The notes under the pieces: generated by a model
Seen by the model: only the letters and a program-made list of their open reading frames with translations
Told to the model about the DNA's origin: nothing
Databases searched by the model: none
Position numbers and translations under genes: made by a program
In this document: positions 1-9,394 of the stretch, piece by piece
Numbering within the stretch: the stretch's first letter is position 1
Layout: each line of letters begins with the position of its first letter
Assembly: GCF_003173595.1 (NCBI RefSeq)
Contig: NZ_QGNZ01000002.1
Span: forward strand, 992,001 to 1,056,000
Source of the DNA: Pedobacter yonginensis
Lineage (GTDB): Bacteria > Bacteroidota > Bacteroidia > Sphingobacteriales > Sphingobacteriaceae
Length of the DNA: 64,000 bases
Reading direction: 5' to 3'

Positions 1-50
1 AATAAATTTGGGCTGACAACACCTTATAACTGTCTTTTAGCCCCCCCCCC

Positions 51-75
51 TCTAATGCTGAATACATTTTAGCGC
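51..75 (+). repeat. Degenerate REP-like palindrome next to a C10 tract
   Basis: The stretch matches the pattern of the better preserved copies at 36421-36500: TGCTGAA on the left, an A/T spacer, then a decayed right arm. It follows a run of ten C at 41-50. I read it as a decayed copy of the same intergenic repeat; only two other copies lie in the window, so family membership is an inference. Confidence 0.4.
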
Positions 76-151
76 TTTGATGGATGTTGATTGGCTTAAG
101 TATTGCCCTTTGGTATTGAACAAAACCAGGTCAAACAATAGCATTTTTTCC

Positions 152-190
152 AAAAGAAAAGGCCTCGATTTTGTCGAGGCCTTTTCTTTA
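152..190 (-). terminator. Intrinsic terminator after gldJ
   Basis: A perfect 16-bp inverted repeat (153-168 with 174-189) closes a 5-base TTTTG loop. The arms begin and end in A/T runs, so transcripts from the minus strand end in U-rich sequence directly after the gldJ stop codon at 196. The symmetry means it could also stop transcription entering from the left on the plus strand. Confidence 0.85.
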
Positions 191-195
191 AAAAG

Positions 196-1857
196 TTATC
201 TTCCTTTGCTTACCCTAAAAGGTTTTGAAGGCGGGTTTTTGAATTGTCTTTTACCTTGAGTGCTAATTTCTGGCGCACCAAGCATGGTCATTGCACATCT
301 GAAACCTACTTCGGCTGATGATTCATCTTGTTGCATAAAACGACGTGTTGCTGGGTTTAACCAATATGCCATATCGTTCCATGAACCACCTTTATAAACT
401 CTTGATTTATCGTTAACTAAAGTAACGCCTTCATCATTTAGCAATTTGTTCTGTTTATCGCGGTAGCCTCTTTCATCCGCTTGGTAAGAAGTAACCTGTG
501 CTGTTGGATCAGGAGATTTAGCAATTGAATCTGCTCTTTTCGCTAGTGCTTGCTTATCCGCCCAGCTTAATTTCTTTCCAGAATAAGCATTCTGTTTGAT
601 TGGCTTACCGTATTTATCTAAGGCAATTTTTCCATTGGCAGCGTCCGAAAGTTGTTTGTCTTGAAACTGGTTACCACGATATGGATTAAATGCGTCTGCA
701 TTAGTAAATGTACCGGTACGATAAACATCATTTACCCATTCGTTAACGTTTCCAGCCATATTGTATAAACCAAAATCGTTGGCAGTGTAAGATATTACTG
801 GAACAGTCAAATCACCTTTATCATTTAAAGATCCGGCCACACCCATGTAATCACCAGGAGCTCTCTTAAAGTTGGCTTGAATCATGCCACGAGTTTTTTT
901 CTTCGCAGAACTTACACCCAAACCATTCCATGGGTAAATTTTATTCTGATTGATGTTTTCGTATTCTGTATTTCCGATTAATCCTAAAGCAGCATATTCC
1001 CACTCAGCCTCTGTTGGGAGACGGTATGGTTGCATGATTACGCCATCTTCTAATGTTGCATTTCTGGTTGGTAATCCTTTTCCACCTCTTCCACCAGCAG
1101 CACCAACTGATGCACCGGCTTTTGCATTATAATCAACTGGAGCATTTTTTCCCTTATCATCATACTGCCCATTTAAATAAGCATCCGTATTGAAGGGTTT
1201 ATCTGGTCTAGCCGTTGCAGCAGCAGTTGTAGAATTGTTTCCCTTACCCGATGTTCCACCAGCAAGCGTTTTGTAATCTGTTAAGATTCCTTTTTCACGA
1301 AGAATAAATTCGTTTGCTTGAGAAGTTCTCCATTCGCAATAGCGAGATGCCTGCTCCCAAGAAACACCAACTACCGGGTAATCGCGGTAAGCTGGGTGAC
1401 GTAAGTAATTATCTACGTAAGGCTCGTTGTATGATAAAGCACTCCGCCAAACCAATGTATCTGGTAATTCATTGTAGTAATACTCGCGATCTTCAGGATA
1501 GCTTACTCTAATCCAGTGTAAATATTCTAACCAATCGGTATTAGAAACCTCAGTTTCATCCATATAAAAAGAGGGTACAGTAACCTGTCTTTTGTAGTTG
1601 TAGATGTTCGGTTCTACACCAGCTACTTCAATTGCACTACCGCCAACAACCAAAACTCCACCTTCAATTGGGATTAAGCCTGGCCCTGGGGCACGTTTGT
1701 ACTTTGTAGCTACAGCAAAACCCCCTGGAGTTTTACTTTTTCTATCCGCATAGGGAATACCTGTTTTGCTTGAGGCGTTCCCTCCTTTCGAGCTACAGCC
1801 AGAAAGCAGGCCTACAAGAGATAAACAAGCAAAAGAATATAGTAATAGTTTTTTCAT
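196..1857 (-). CDS. gldJ: Gliding motility / T9SS lipoprotein GldJ
   Basis: A 553-residue lipoprotein. Residues 1-20 form a signal peptide ending in the lipobox LLSGC with Cys21 as the lipidated residue. From about residue 60 to 540 it has the formylglycine-generating-enzyme (SUMF1) fold: an MDETEVSN motif, RLPTEAEWEYAA, and the terminal GGSWND and GFRCAM motifs. The catalytic cysteine expected upstream of GFRCA in real FGE enzymes is not present, as in other Gld proteins, so it is structural. GldJ and GldK share this fold; the YLEYLHWI-type segment and the neighbouring porV favour GldJ, since gldJ, porU and porV are neighbours in Flavobacterium johnsoniae. The role is in the outer-membrane ring of type IX secretion. 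It is transcribed away from porV and ends in a strong terminator. No porU lies between them. Confidence 0.87.
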   Translation of the reverse strand: MKKLLLYSFACLSLVGLLSGCSSKGGNASSKTGIPYADRKSKTPGGFAVATKYKRAPGPGLIPIEGGVLVVGGSAIEVAGVEPNIYNYKRQVTVPSFYMDETEVSNTDWLEYLHWIRVSYPEDREYYYNELPDTLVWRSALSYNEPYVDNYLRHPAYRDYPVVGVSWEQASRYCEWRTSQANEFILREKGILTDYKTLAGGTSGKGNNSTTAAATARPDKPFNTDAYLNGQYDDKGKNAPVDYNAKAGASVGAAGGRGGKGLPTRNATLEDGVIMQPYRLPTEAEWEYAALGLIGNTEYENINQNKIYPWNGLGVSSAKKKTRGMIQANFKRAPGDYMGVAGSLNDKGDLTVPVISYTANDFGLYNMAGNVNEWVNDVYRTGTFTNADAFNPYRGNQFQDKQLSDAANGKIALDKYGKPIKQNAYSGKKLSWADKQALAKRADSIAKSPDPTAQVTSYQADERGYRDKQNKLLNDEGVTLVNDKSRVYKGGSWNDMAYWLNPATRRFMQQDESSAEVGFRCAMTMLGAPEISTQGKRQFKNPPSKPFRVSKGR

Positions 1858-2332
1858 ATATGCTTAGTAATATAGCCCAAAGGCCATTCAAATGATAAAA
1901 TTACGTAAATTAAAATGAATAATAAAGTTTGTTGTAACAAAATTGCGAATATATTTCTCTTGCATAACGTATTATTATTTAACCTATTGTGTGTGTTTGG
2001 GTTTTGGGTATTTATTTTCTTAAATAATTAACATTCAGACACATAAATTTTCACGTATTTAATATTCGCATTACTTTGACTGAACTTAGAAAGAAGGAAT
2101 AAATTATGGGGATAAATTTTTAAATGAATAAAATTATGCGCTGCGTTTGCTGTAAATCGTTTAAGAACTGTGGATCAATTGTAATAATTAAAGCGATGAA
2201 GAAACGTGTCTATTTAATCAGTAATATTTTTTCACTTTTGTAAGCGTTATTAAAATATTAATTCTGATTTTGCGTTATTAAATTATTCCAAAGTTTTAAT
2301 ATTCCGAAATCTAAATTACGTACCTTTAAAGG
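1858..2332. promoter_or_regulatory. Divergent intergenic region gldJ/porV
   Basis: 475 bp of very A/T-rich DNA with no credible gene. It must hold the promoters for both gldJ and porV. A near match to the Bacteroidetes -7 element on the plus strand is TTACTTTG at 2071-2078 (second base differs from TAnnTTTG), and TACCTTTA lies at 2321-2328, only four bases before the porV ATG. Neither has a convincing -33 TTTG, so start sites are unassigned. Nothing else is recognisable. Confidence 0.4.
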
Positions 2333-3523
2333 ATGAATTTCAAGTACCTCAGTAAGCTTGCTTTTTCTGCACTCTCTGTAGTTTTAGTGTTTGGTAAAAC
2401 AAATGCTCAAGTTACTATATCTGGTACCCAAACCAATGGGAGCGAATCAAATAATATTGTAACTGCTGTACCTTTTTTATTGATTACACCCGATGCTAGA
2501 GCTGGCTCAATGGGCGACGCTGGTGTAGCGGTTCGCGGAGATGTAAATGCGGCAAGTATCAATGCGTCTAAATTGGCATTTCTGGATAAACCTTATGGTT
2601 TCGCACTTTCTTACAGCCCTTGGTTGAAAAGCTTAGTTCCTGATATTAATTTAGCCTATTTAGGTGGTTTTTATAAGCTGGACGATCGGAATACAATTGG
2701 TGCATCTCTAAGATATTTCTCTCTAGGCTCCATACAATTAACAGATGTAAATCAACAAGATTTAGGGATTAGCAATCCAAATGAATTGGCTCTGGATTTC
2801 TCTTTTGCCAGAAGTTTTGGTGAAGAATTTGCACTTGGCAGTACACTCCGGTATGTGTATTCAAATTTGGCCTCTGGACAGTTCTCCTCATCAGGGCAAG
2901 TTCATGGAGGTAATGCAGTAGCGGTTGATGTTTCAGGTTTGTATAAAACCTCAACTAGATTATTTGGAAAGAATGCCATTTTATCCGCAGGTGCAAACAT
3001 TTCAAATATTGGTACAAAAATGAGCTATTCTGATGGTGGCGAAAGCTTTTTTCTACCCACTAACTTTAAACTTGGTGGTGCCTCAACTGTGAGTATTGAT
3101 GAGATGAGCACCTTTACCCTCGCTTTAGATTTTAATAAACTATTGGTTCCAACTCAACCCATTTACGATTCCAACAACAACATTGTAAGCGGAAAAGACC
3201 CTAACCGTTCTGTTCCAGCAGGGATTTTTGGCTCATTTAGTGATGCCCCCGGCGGTTTTAGCGAAGAACTAAAAGAAGTGGGTATCTCTACAGGGTTAGA
3301 ATATTGGTATAATCAACAATTTGCTTTAAGGGCGGGCTACAATTATCAAAGCCCCATGAAGGGTGATAGCCGATATTTCACTTTAGGTGCAGGTTTAAAA
3401 TACAATGTTTTTAATATTGATTTTGCTTACTTAATTGCAAATGCGCAAACAAGCCCATTGGCAAATACCTTACGTTTTAGTCTTTTGTTTAACTTTGGCG
3501 AAAAAAAGTTAATTAAAAGATAA
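2333..3523 (+). CDS. porV: T9SS outer membrane protein PorV (LptO)
   Basis: A 396-residue outer membrane beta-barrel of the FadL-like PorV family. A signal peptide covers about residues 1-25 (FGKTNA before QVT). The mature N-terminus has the family signature: PFLLITPDARAGSMGDAG (about residues 46-63), then alternating strands through to the end. In type IX secretion PorV binds the C-terminal signal of cargo proteins and shuttles them from the Sov/SprA translocon to the PorU attachment complex. It faces gldJ across 475 bp and is followed 65 bp later by ispF, probably by read-through. Length fits the family. What is odd is the missing porU partner, which is next to porV in flavobacteria. Confidence 0.9.
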   Translation: MNFKYLSKLAFSALSVVLVFGKTNAQVTISGTQTNGSESNNIVTAVPFLLITPDARAGSMGDAGVAVRGDVNAASINASKLAFLDKPYGFALSYSPWLKSLVPDINLAYLGGFYKLDDRNTIGASLRYFSLGSIQLTDVNQQDLGISNPNELALDFSFARSFGEEFALGSTLRYVYSNLASGQFSSSGQVHGGNAVAVDVSGLYKTSTRLFGKNAILSAGANISNIGTKMSYSDGGESFFLPTNFKLGGASTVSIDEMSTFTLALDFNKLLVPTQPIYDSNNNIVSGKDPNRSVPAGIFGSFSDAPGGFSEELKEVGISTGLEYWYNQQFALRAGYNYQSPMKGDSRYFTLGAGLKYNVFNIDFAYLIANAQTSPLANTLRFSLLFNFGEKKLIKR

Positions 3524-3588
3524 AACCTCTGTGTAAGGCCCCCCCTGAACCTCAAGATTCCACAGCAGTCAAAATAATTTAGCACACA

Positions 3589-4068
3589 ATGAAAATCAGA
3601 GTAGGATTTGGATTCGATGTCCATCAATTGAAAGATCAGCACCCTTTTGTAGTGGGAGGAGTTACTTTAGAACATCACAAGGGTGCCTTCGGGCATTCGG
3701 ATGCAGATGTTTTGCTCCACGCCATTTGTGATGCACTTTTAGGCGCTGCAAACCTACGCGATATTGGTTTTCATTTCAAGAATACCGACGACCGTTGGAA
3801 GGGTATTAGTAGCATTATTCTTCTTCAAGAAACCGTTAAATTGCTCACCGAAAAAGGTTGGCAGGTAGGAAATATTGATGCTATGCTGTGTTTAGAAGCG
3901 CCAAAAATTAACCCGCATATCCCTGCGATGCAGAAAAATATAGCCGAAGCGATTGGCATTTCTACAGAGGAAATTTCGATAAAGGCCACTACTAATGAAC
4001 TTATGGGTTTTATAGGCAGAGAAGAAGGTGTTGTAGCTTATGCTGTTTGCTTGATCGAAAAAATATAG
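3589..4068 (+). CDS. ispF: 2-C-methyl-D-erythritol 2,4-cyclodiphosphate synthase
   Basis: 159 residues, the normal length of IspF. It makes MEcPP from CDP-ME 2-phosphate, releasing CMP, in the cytosolic MEP pathway to isoprenoids. The N-terminal FGFDVHQL gives the metal ligands (Asp and His), GHSDADVLLHAICDALLGA carries the third metal ligand and the active-site loop, and the C-terminal KATTNELMGFIGREEG is the CDP-binding segment. All expected residues are present. The gene starts 65 bp after porV with a C7 run between, and it ends in front of a hairpin shared with the convergent polysaccharide gene. Regulation is not visible; co-transcription with porV is likely. Confidence 0.96.
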   Translation: MKIRVGFGFDVHQLKDQHPFVVGGVTLEHHKGAFGHSDADVLLHAICDALLGAANLRDIGFHFKNTDDRWKGISSIILLQETVKLLTEKGWQVGNIDAMLCLEAPKINPHIPAMQKNIAEAIGISTEEISIKATTNELMGFIGREEGVVAYAVCLIEKI

Positions 4069-4091
4069 GCTTATATTATTTTCGTTTGAAA

Positions 4092-4132
4092 AGCATTGAT
4101 CCCTTCTCATATTGCTAAAAAGGATCAATGCT
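4092..4132. terminator. Hairpin between convergent genes
   Basis: An 11-bp perfect inverted repeat (4092-4102 with 4122-4132) around a 19-base loop sits between the ends of ispF and the convergent polysaccharide gene. There is no clear U tract on either side, so its terminator role is inferred from position. Confidence 0.5.
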
Positions 4133-4141
4133 GATGGTGAA

Positions 4142-7100
4142 TTAAGCCCTATTTTCTTTCACATTTCCAGTTCTTTTTAAAGTTCCCCAGGTTTCCAATT
4201 CTCCTTTAATTGCCCGCCTTAGTGAGCGAAAAAGTACTACGTACATCAGCTGTCTCCAGAAAAATCGCTGAGGGAAGATGTAGAGTAAATTTTTGTAATT
4301 CTCTTTTTCCATTTTGAAGGCCATTCCTGCAAAAACTAAATCAACAATGATGAAGATGATGTAATAGAATAGCACTTGGCCGAAACCATTGTGCAAGCTC
4401 AAAATGCCAGAAAAGCCAGTGAGTGTTAAATTGTTAATTGCACTCAAGGAGAATAATCCAGTTAGCAGTGAAATCAGCATAAATAAATCTGCCAATGGCG
4501 AAAACAGCGGTAAAATAATTTGATAGATTAGAATATTGGGCATGCCAACCATCCCGAAATAACCGTATTTTTTATTCAACAAGGTTTTACGGTTTTTCCA
4601 GAAACTTTGCATTACGCCAAAACTCCAACGGAATCTTTGTTTCAATAACATGGAAACCGTTTCTGGCGCTTCGGTATAGGCAATGGCGGTATCGCAATTT
4701 TTCACCTTGTAACCTGCTTTCAAAATTCGCATGGTTAAATCGCAATCTTCTGCGAGCGTATCGATGGTAAAGCCCCCAATTTCCAATACCACATCTTTTC
4801 TAAATGCACCTATCGCACCCGGAACTACCGTAATGGTATTTAAGAGATCGAAGGCTCTTCTGTCCATGTTTTGGGCGGTGATGTATTCTATTGATTGCCA
4901 TTTTGTTATAATGTTATCTGCATTGCCCACTTTAACGGTACCAGCAACCGCTGCAATTTTGGGACTGTAGAAATAGCGCATCAACTCCGTAACAGCGTCG
5001 GTTTTTAATTGGGTATCTGCATCAATACAGATGATAAAATCTGCGGATGCTTTAGCGATGCCATAATTTAGAGCAGATGCTTTGCCCCCATTTTCTTTTC
5101 TGTAAACTTTTATTTGGGGTTGGTTTTCAAAGTGTTGATTTACAATTTCAAAGGTTTTGTCTTTTGAGCCATCATCCACAAAAATCAATTCGAAATTTGG
5201 ATAGGTGGTTTTAAGTAAACTGTTTAAAGTTTGTATGGCGGTTACTTCTTCGTTATAGGCAGGAATAATGATACTAACTTTTTCATTGGGGTTTTCAATT
5301 AATTTGTAGGCATTTCTTTTTGATCTTTTCCGTTGGCGAATGGCTAAGTAGGCGATAAATAGGGTTCTAAGTATGGCCAATGCAATGGCTACGGTAAAAA
5401 CTGCGTTTAAGATTAGGTTGCCATAATAGAAAAAGTTTATGAAAAAATAATCTCCAGACCCAGTAAAACCACTATTGGCTGTAGATGATACCGCAGGCAT
5501 TAATTCTGACCTTTTCTTGCCCATTAAATTGCCAACGGTGGTAAAGGTGTAGCCTTTCGCTTTAAAAAATTTAATAATTCTTGGCAATGCTGCTACAGTT
5601 GCTTCTCGATTACCACCTGCATCATGAAGCAATAAAATGTTGCCATTGTTTTGCTGTTTTACAACCTCATTAAAAATCTGATCAGCGGTTTTGCCGGGCT
5701 GCCAATCCTCAGGATCAATATATTCTCCAATATTAATGTAGTTTTCTTTCCTACTTTGTGCCACCGGCAAAATTTCAGAAATGTTTTGTGGCTCTGCATC
5801 GGCATTAAAAGGCGCTCTAAATAAAATGGTACTGTGTCCGGTTACGGCTTCAATTAATCTACGGGTGGCGTTCAATTCAAATTTAACCCTTCTTGGGCCA
5901 ATGGCCGACATGTCTGGGTGGAAAAACGTGTGGTTTCCAATTTCATACCCATCATTGTATTCCTGCCTAAGCAACTCCATGTTTTGCTCGGCCATAATAC
6001 CGACCACAAAGAAACAACCTGGTACTTTTTCTTTTTTTAAGATGCTGATAACCTGAGGGGTATAAACAGGATCGGGTCCATCATCAAAGGTTAAAGCGAT
6101 TTTTTTATCTGCTTCACCAAATCTTTTAATTACATATTGCGACGGTAGGCGGGTAAATTGCTGATCGGCAATGGTAAAGCTGCTTTTGTCTAATGTGAAA
6201 TGTACACTTCCTGGGTTGGGAGTAGAAACCAAGTCTAAAATTTCTCCATCACCGATATAGGCGATTCCGCCCATGGTTAGTGCAGAAATTTTTCTTAAAT
6301 CAATCGGTTTTTTCTTCAACGAATCTAGGCTCAAATCTTCAGAAATGAAAGACCATAGTCGTTTATCTTCTGAGCCTAGTCTCCACAAAGCAATACCGGC
6401 AATATCCCAATCATCTGCTTTGCGAATTAAATTAAAGTTAGTTGCGGCATCGGTGAAGTAAACTTGATGTTTTATTCCGCTTCCATCATTATAGCTGTAA
6501 TTCAGATTAGCGGATGCGGGATTGAAGTTTATTTTACTTTTCAAATCAACCGCTTGGGTCATGGCATCTTCGTAGGTGATGGGTTTTCCAATGCTGTTTT
6601 CTGGCCAATCGTAGCCATAGCAGGCTAAGGCTAAAATAACTTTGCTGGCATCCATTTTATTACAAATATCATCGAGCTTTTCCTCCACCCATTCTTGGTG
6701 AGAAATGTCACCGGCGTTACTTTGATCGGTGTGTTGATCGTAAGCCATCAATACAATATAATCGTTATAGTGCTGAAGTGTTTCGGGTTTGTAATCGTCG
6801 TTTTCTGGGGAAATATCTTGAGAGACGATTAGTTTTTCAGCATGAAATTGGGTGTACAGGTTTTTCATAAACGCGTTGAAGCGATCTCCGTTTTCCAAAT
6901 TCAGTTCTTCAAAATCTATATTTATGCCTTTATAGCCATGTTTTTTAGTGATTTTAATAAGGTCGTAAATTAGCTTTTGTTGCGCAGGCTGGTCTGCTAA
7001 AAGCCTCCTTACAGCTTGCCCATCCCAATGGTCTTTATTGTAGTTGGATACCACTGCAATTGCCGATTTTTTTCCTTCCTTAATTACTTTAAGGGCTGCT

Positions 7101-7549
7101 GTATCTGTTTTATCTACAATAGAATCGCCATTTAAAAAGAAAGATTCTGTTGCCACCATATCTAAATGACCGATGTTTCTTTTCAAATCAGAAAGAGATT
7201 TGCTTGCCGTGCCGGCCCAACTTACGTAAAAGGCCATGTTTATGCGCTTTGTATAATTGCCTTTACGGGATAAAATCCGCTGTTCTCGGTCTTTTCTAAT
7301 TTGTTGAAGTTTGGTCTTCTGAATGGAGAAAGCTTTGTACTGCTGCGATTTTTTTAATTTCTCCAGCTGCTTTTGCGTTAGAGGCGTATTGGTGTTTATA
7401 AAAGGTAAATCTGGATATTGTACTGATGATAGTGTATAAGCAACGCAAATGACTGCGATGATGAAAACCAAAAAGAATGAGCGACTTATCCAAGTGAAAG
7501 TATTCCAACGTTTTTTGTTTTCAGTTTGAAAGATTTGTTTTCCGGACAT
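4142..7549 (-). CDS. GH18-like / polysaccharide deacetylase / GT2 synthase fusion
   Basis: A 1135-residue three-part enzyme. A membrane segment lies at residues 22-42. Residues about 100-405 form a GH18-like barrel with INIDFEEL (209-216; Glu214 the likely acid). Residues about 480-680 are a NodB/CE4 deacetylase: TFDDGPD at 487-493, metal His540 and His544, and LLLHDAGG near 640. A second membrane segment (708-735) leads to a cytosolic processive GT2 domain: VSIIIPAYNEE (758-768), CIDADT (841-846), AED (933-935) and QRFRW (971-975), with further membrane spans from 1005 to 1110. It should polymerise, export and N-deacetylate a hexosamine polymer and trim it outside, like PgaC plus PgaB in one chain. 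It stands alone, without pgaA or pgaD nearby. GT2-deacetylase fusions are known; the substrate here is inferred. Confidence 0.88.
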   Translation of the reverse strand: MSGKQIFQTENKKRWNTFTWISRSFFLVFIIAVICVAYTLSSVQYPDLPFINTNTPLTQKQLEKLKKSQQYKAFSIQKTKLQQIRKDREQRILSRKGNYTKRINMAFYVSWAGTASKSLSDLKRNIGHLDMVATESFFLNGDSIVDKTDTAALKVIKEGKKSAIAVVSNYNKDHWDGQAVRRLLADQPAQQKLIYDLIKITKKHGYKGINIDFEELNLENGDRFNAFMKNLYTQFHAEKLIVSQDISPENDDYKPETLQHYNDYIVLMAYDQHTDQSNAGDISHQEWVEEKLDDICNKMDASKVILALACYGYDWPENSIGKPITYEDAMTQAVDLKSKINFNPASANLNYSYNDGSGIKHQVYFTDAATNFNLIRKADDWDIAGIALWRLGSEDKRLWSFISEDLSLDSLKKKPIDLRKISALTMGGIAYIGDGEILDLVSTPNPGSVHFTLDKSSFTIADQQFTRLPSQYVIKRFGEADKKIALTFDDGPDPVYTPQVISILKKEKVPGCFFVVGIMAEQNMELLRQEYNDGYEIGNHTFFHPDMSAIGPRRVKFELNATRRLIEAVTGHSTILFRAPFNADAEPQNISEILPVAQSRKENYINIGEYIDPEDWQPGKTADQIFNEVVKQQNNGNILLLHDAGGNREATVAALPRIIKFFKAKGYTFTTVGNLMGKKRSELMPAVSSTANSGFTGSGDYFFINFFYYGNLILNAVFTVAIALAILRTLFIAYLAIRQRKRSKRNAYKLIENPNEKVSIIIPAYNEEVTAIQTLNSLLKTTYPNFELIFVDDGSKDKTFEIVNQHFENQPQIKVYRKENGGKASALNYGIAKASADFIICIDADTQLKTDAVTELMRYFYSPKIAAVAGTVKVGNADNIITKWQSIEYITAQNMDRRAFDLLNTITVVPGAIGAFRKDVVLEIGGFTIDTLAEDCDLTMRILKAGYKVKNCDTAIAYTEAPETVSMLLKQRFRWSFGVMQSFWKNRKTLLNKKYGYFGMVGMPNILIYQIILPLFSPLADLFMLISLLTGLFSLSAINNLTLTGFSGILSLHNGFGQVLFYYIIFIIVDLVFAGMAFKMEKENYKNLLYIFPQRFFWRQLMYVVLFRSLRRAIKGELETWGTLKRTGNVKENRA

Positions 7550-7714
7550 TTTTCTGAGCTGATTTATGTAACAAAGATGACGATTGAATATGAAGATTGT
7601 ATGAAACTCATTTTTGAAGACAATATGCTCGTAATTGTCTGATTATAAGTAGTATGTTTGTTTAGTATATAGTGATTGTGCTCAGATTTAATTTGTTTTG
7701 GTCATTTTTGGGCA

Positions 7715-7748
7715 CAAAAAAGCCGACAATTTTTTTAAGATGCCGGCT
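7715..7748 (-). terminator. Intrinsic terminator after pirin gene
   Basis: Read on the minus strand, a stem of GAGCCG paired with CGGCT (arms 7721-7727 and 7742-7748, one mismatch) is followed by six U. It lies 22 bp after the pirin stop codon and closes the yceI-pirin unit. Confidence 0.7.
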
Positions 7749-7770
7749 CAAAATATATGATAAACCTGTT

Positions 7771-8646
7771 TTATTCTTCTATGTAACCAAATTTGCCCTG
7801 ATTGTAGTCGGATATGGCTTGGTTGATTTCTTCATCTGTATTCATCAAAAATGGGCCGTATTGCACGATAGGTTCATGGATGGGTTCGCCACTTAAAATC
7901 AAAACAACGCTGTTTTCCAATGCCTCAATTTCTATATGCTCCCCTTTGTTTTTGAAGTGCGTAAACGTATCTTGATTGGCAATAACTGAATCATTTATTT
8001 TAATTGACCCTTCGATCATCATAAAACCAGTATTGAATTTGCTATTAAAATTGAAGCTGATTTTTGCGCCTTGATTTAATCTTGCATTGTAAAGTTCAAT
8101 GGGTGTAAACGTGCTGGCAGTACCTTTTACATCGTTGTAATTGCCTGCGATAATTTCAATATGCCCACCGTCATTTGGCAAAATATATTTGGACATATCA
8201 GCCTGTTTTATAGCCTGATATTTTGGTTTGCTCATTTTATCTTTAGCGGGTAAGTTAACCCACAATTGTACCATTTGAAATGCGCCTCCTGCTAGGCTAT
8301 AGGCTTCTTCATGGTATTCTTTATGCAGAATTCCGCTAGCAGCCGTCATCCACTGCACATCACCGGGGTATATGATGCCACTATTGCCAGCGCTATCGTG
8401 ATGGGCTACTGCGCCATGATAAGCAATTGTAACCGTTTCAAAACCACGATGAGGATGGATACCAACGCCTCTTGGTTCTTTCCTTGCAGAAAATTCGATT
8501 TTCGAGCCATAATCCATTAAAAAAAATGGACTCATGTCAATCTCATATCCGCTGGGGAAAAAATTATGCACTCTAAAACCGTCGCCTACCATGTGCGGGG
8601 CTGGGGCTTTGAGTACATGTTCTACTTCTCTTATATTTGTTTCCAT
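7771..8646 (-). CDS. Pirin family protein
   Basis: A 291-residue bicupin. The N-terminal cupin has the pirin metal site HPHRGFETVT (His and His near 63-65, with later His and Glu), followed by GDVQWMTAASGILHKEYH, another family signature. The C-terminal cupin is less conserved, as usual. Bacterial pirins bind iron and some have quercetinase activity; the role here is not deducible. It follows yceI by 59 bp on the same strand and shares its terminator, so the two are probably one transcript, possibly a stress response pair. ATG start with the family N-terminus intact. Confidence 0.92.
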   Translation of the reverse strand: METNIREVEHVLKAPAPHMVGDGFRVHNFFPSGYEIDMSPFFLMDYGSKIEFSARKEPRGVGIHPHRGFETVTIAYHGAVAHHDSAGNSGIIYPGDVQWMTAASGILHKEYHEEAYSLAGGAFQMVQLWVNLPAKDKMSKPKYQAIKQADMSKYILPNDGGHIEIIAGNYNDVKGTASTFTPIELYNARLNQGAKISFNFNSKFNTGFMMIEGSIKINDSVIANQDTFTHFKNKGEHIEIEALENSVVLILSGEPIHEPIVQYGPFLMNTDEEINQAISDYNQGKFGYIEE

Positions 8647-8705
8647 TTTACCTCCATGGAAAAATTTAGTTCAGCCTGCAAAATGCAGGCTGTAGTGCAT
8701 TAGGC

Positions 8706-9236
8706 TTATGCTTGTTTTACAAATTGCAATTCGCCTAAAATGCGTACTTCTTCGCTAACCATTACCCCACCAGTTTCTAATGCGGCATTCCAAGTTAAGC
8801 CAAAATCAGAACGATTAATTTTACCACTTAAAGTAAAGCCAGCTTTGGTATTTCCCCACGGGTCGGTAGCAATGCCACCAAATTCTGCAATAAGTTTCGC
8901 AGGATTGGTTTTTCCTTTGATGGTTAAATCGCCTTTAACGATATAATCACCACCATCTTTTTCTACAGAAGTTGATTTAAATTCGATGTGTGCAAATTGT
9001 TCTGCGTCAAAGAAATCAGCACTTTTTAAGTGTGTATCACGGTCTGTATTTCCGGTATCTAAAGAGTCAATATCGCCTTTGAATGAGATTTCAGCATTTT
9101 CGAATTCATCACCTTCAGAGGTTAAATCTGCGGTAAATGATTTCAGGCTACCGGTTACAGTAGTAATCATTAAGTGTTTTACTTTAAATTGTAATTCGCT
9201 GTGGGTTGGATCTAAGGTCCATTTAGTAGTTGCCAT
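8706..9236 (-). CDS. YceI family lipocalin-like protein
   Basis: 176 residues with the full YceI pattern: WTLDPTHSELQFKVKHLM at the start, GSLKSFTADL, then RDTHLKSADFFDAEQFAHIEF, KGDLTIKG, and a C-terminal FGLTWN. YceI proteins form a closed beta-barrel that binds polyisoprenoid-type lipids. Many are periplasmic, but this one begins MATTKWTLDP without a signal peptide, so it is predicted cytosolic. It is first in a two-gene unit with pirin. A perfect TAnnTTTG -7 element lies 36 bp upstream. Confidence 0.93.
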   Translation of the reverse strand: MATTKWTLDPTHSELQFKVKHLMITTVTGSLKSFTADLTSEGDEFENAEISFKGDIDSLDTGNTDRDTHLKSADFFDAEQFAHIEFKSTSVEKDGGDYIVKGDLTIKGKTNPAKLIAEFGGIATDPWGNTKAGFTLSGKINRSDFGLTWNAALETGGVMVSEEVRILGELQFVKQA

Positions 9237-9271
9237 ATCTTTTGTTTTTAGGATGTTTAAAATTTACAATA

Positions 9272-9279
9272 CAAAAGTA
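9272..9279 (-). promoter_or_regulatory. -7 element TACTTTTG for yceI
   Basis: On the minus strand this octamer matches the Bacteroidetes TAnnTTTG consensus exactly and is 36-43 bp upstream of the yceI ATG. No TTTG is found at the usual -33 distance, so it is a partial match. Confidence 0.4.
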
Positions 9280-9394
9280 CGGCAATGGCTTGAGGTAGAA
9301 ATTGATGTATGGTAATAAATGAATTGACTTTCAGATGGATAGATTGATGTCTATTGAGAAATGCCCAACAACACTCATTCAAAACTTAGGCGGT

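Noticed and set aside
41..50. C10 tract as a phase-variation switch
   Set aside because: It is outside any gene and not near a start codon that would be affected.
77..259. 60-codon plus-strand reading frame across the gldJ terminator
   Set aside because: It overlaps the perfect hairpin and the gldJ 3' end, with no family match or promoter.
2124..2243. 39-codon ORF with Cys cluster CVCCKSFKNC in the gldJ/porV gap
   Set aside because: No promoter element, low-complexity surroundings and no recognised family; likely chance.
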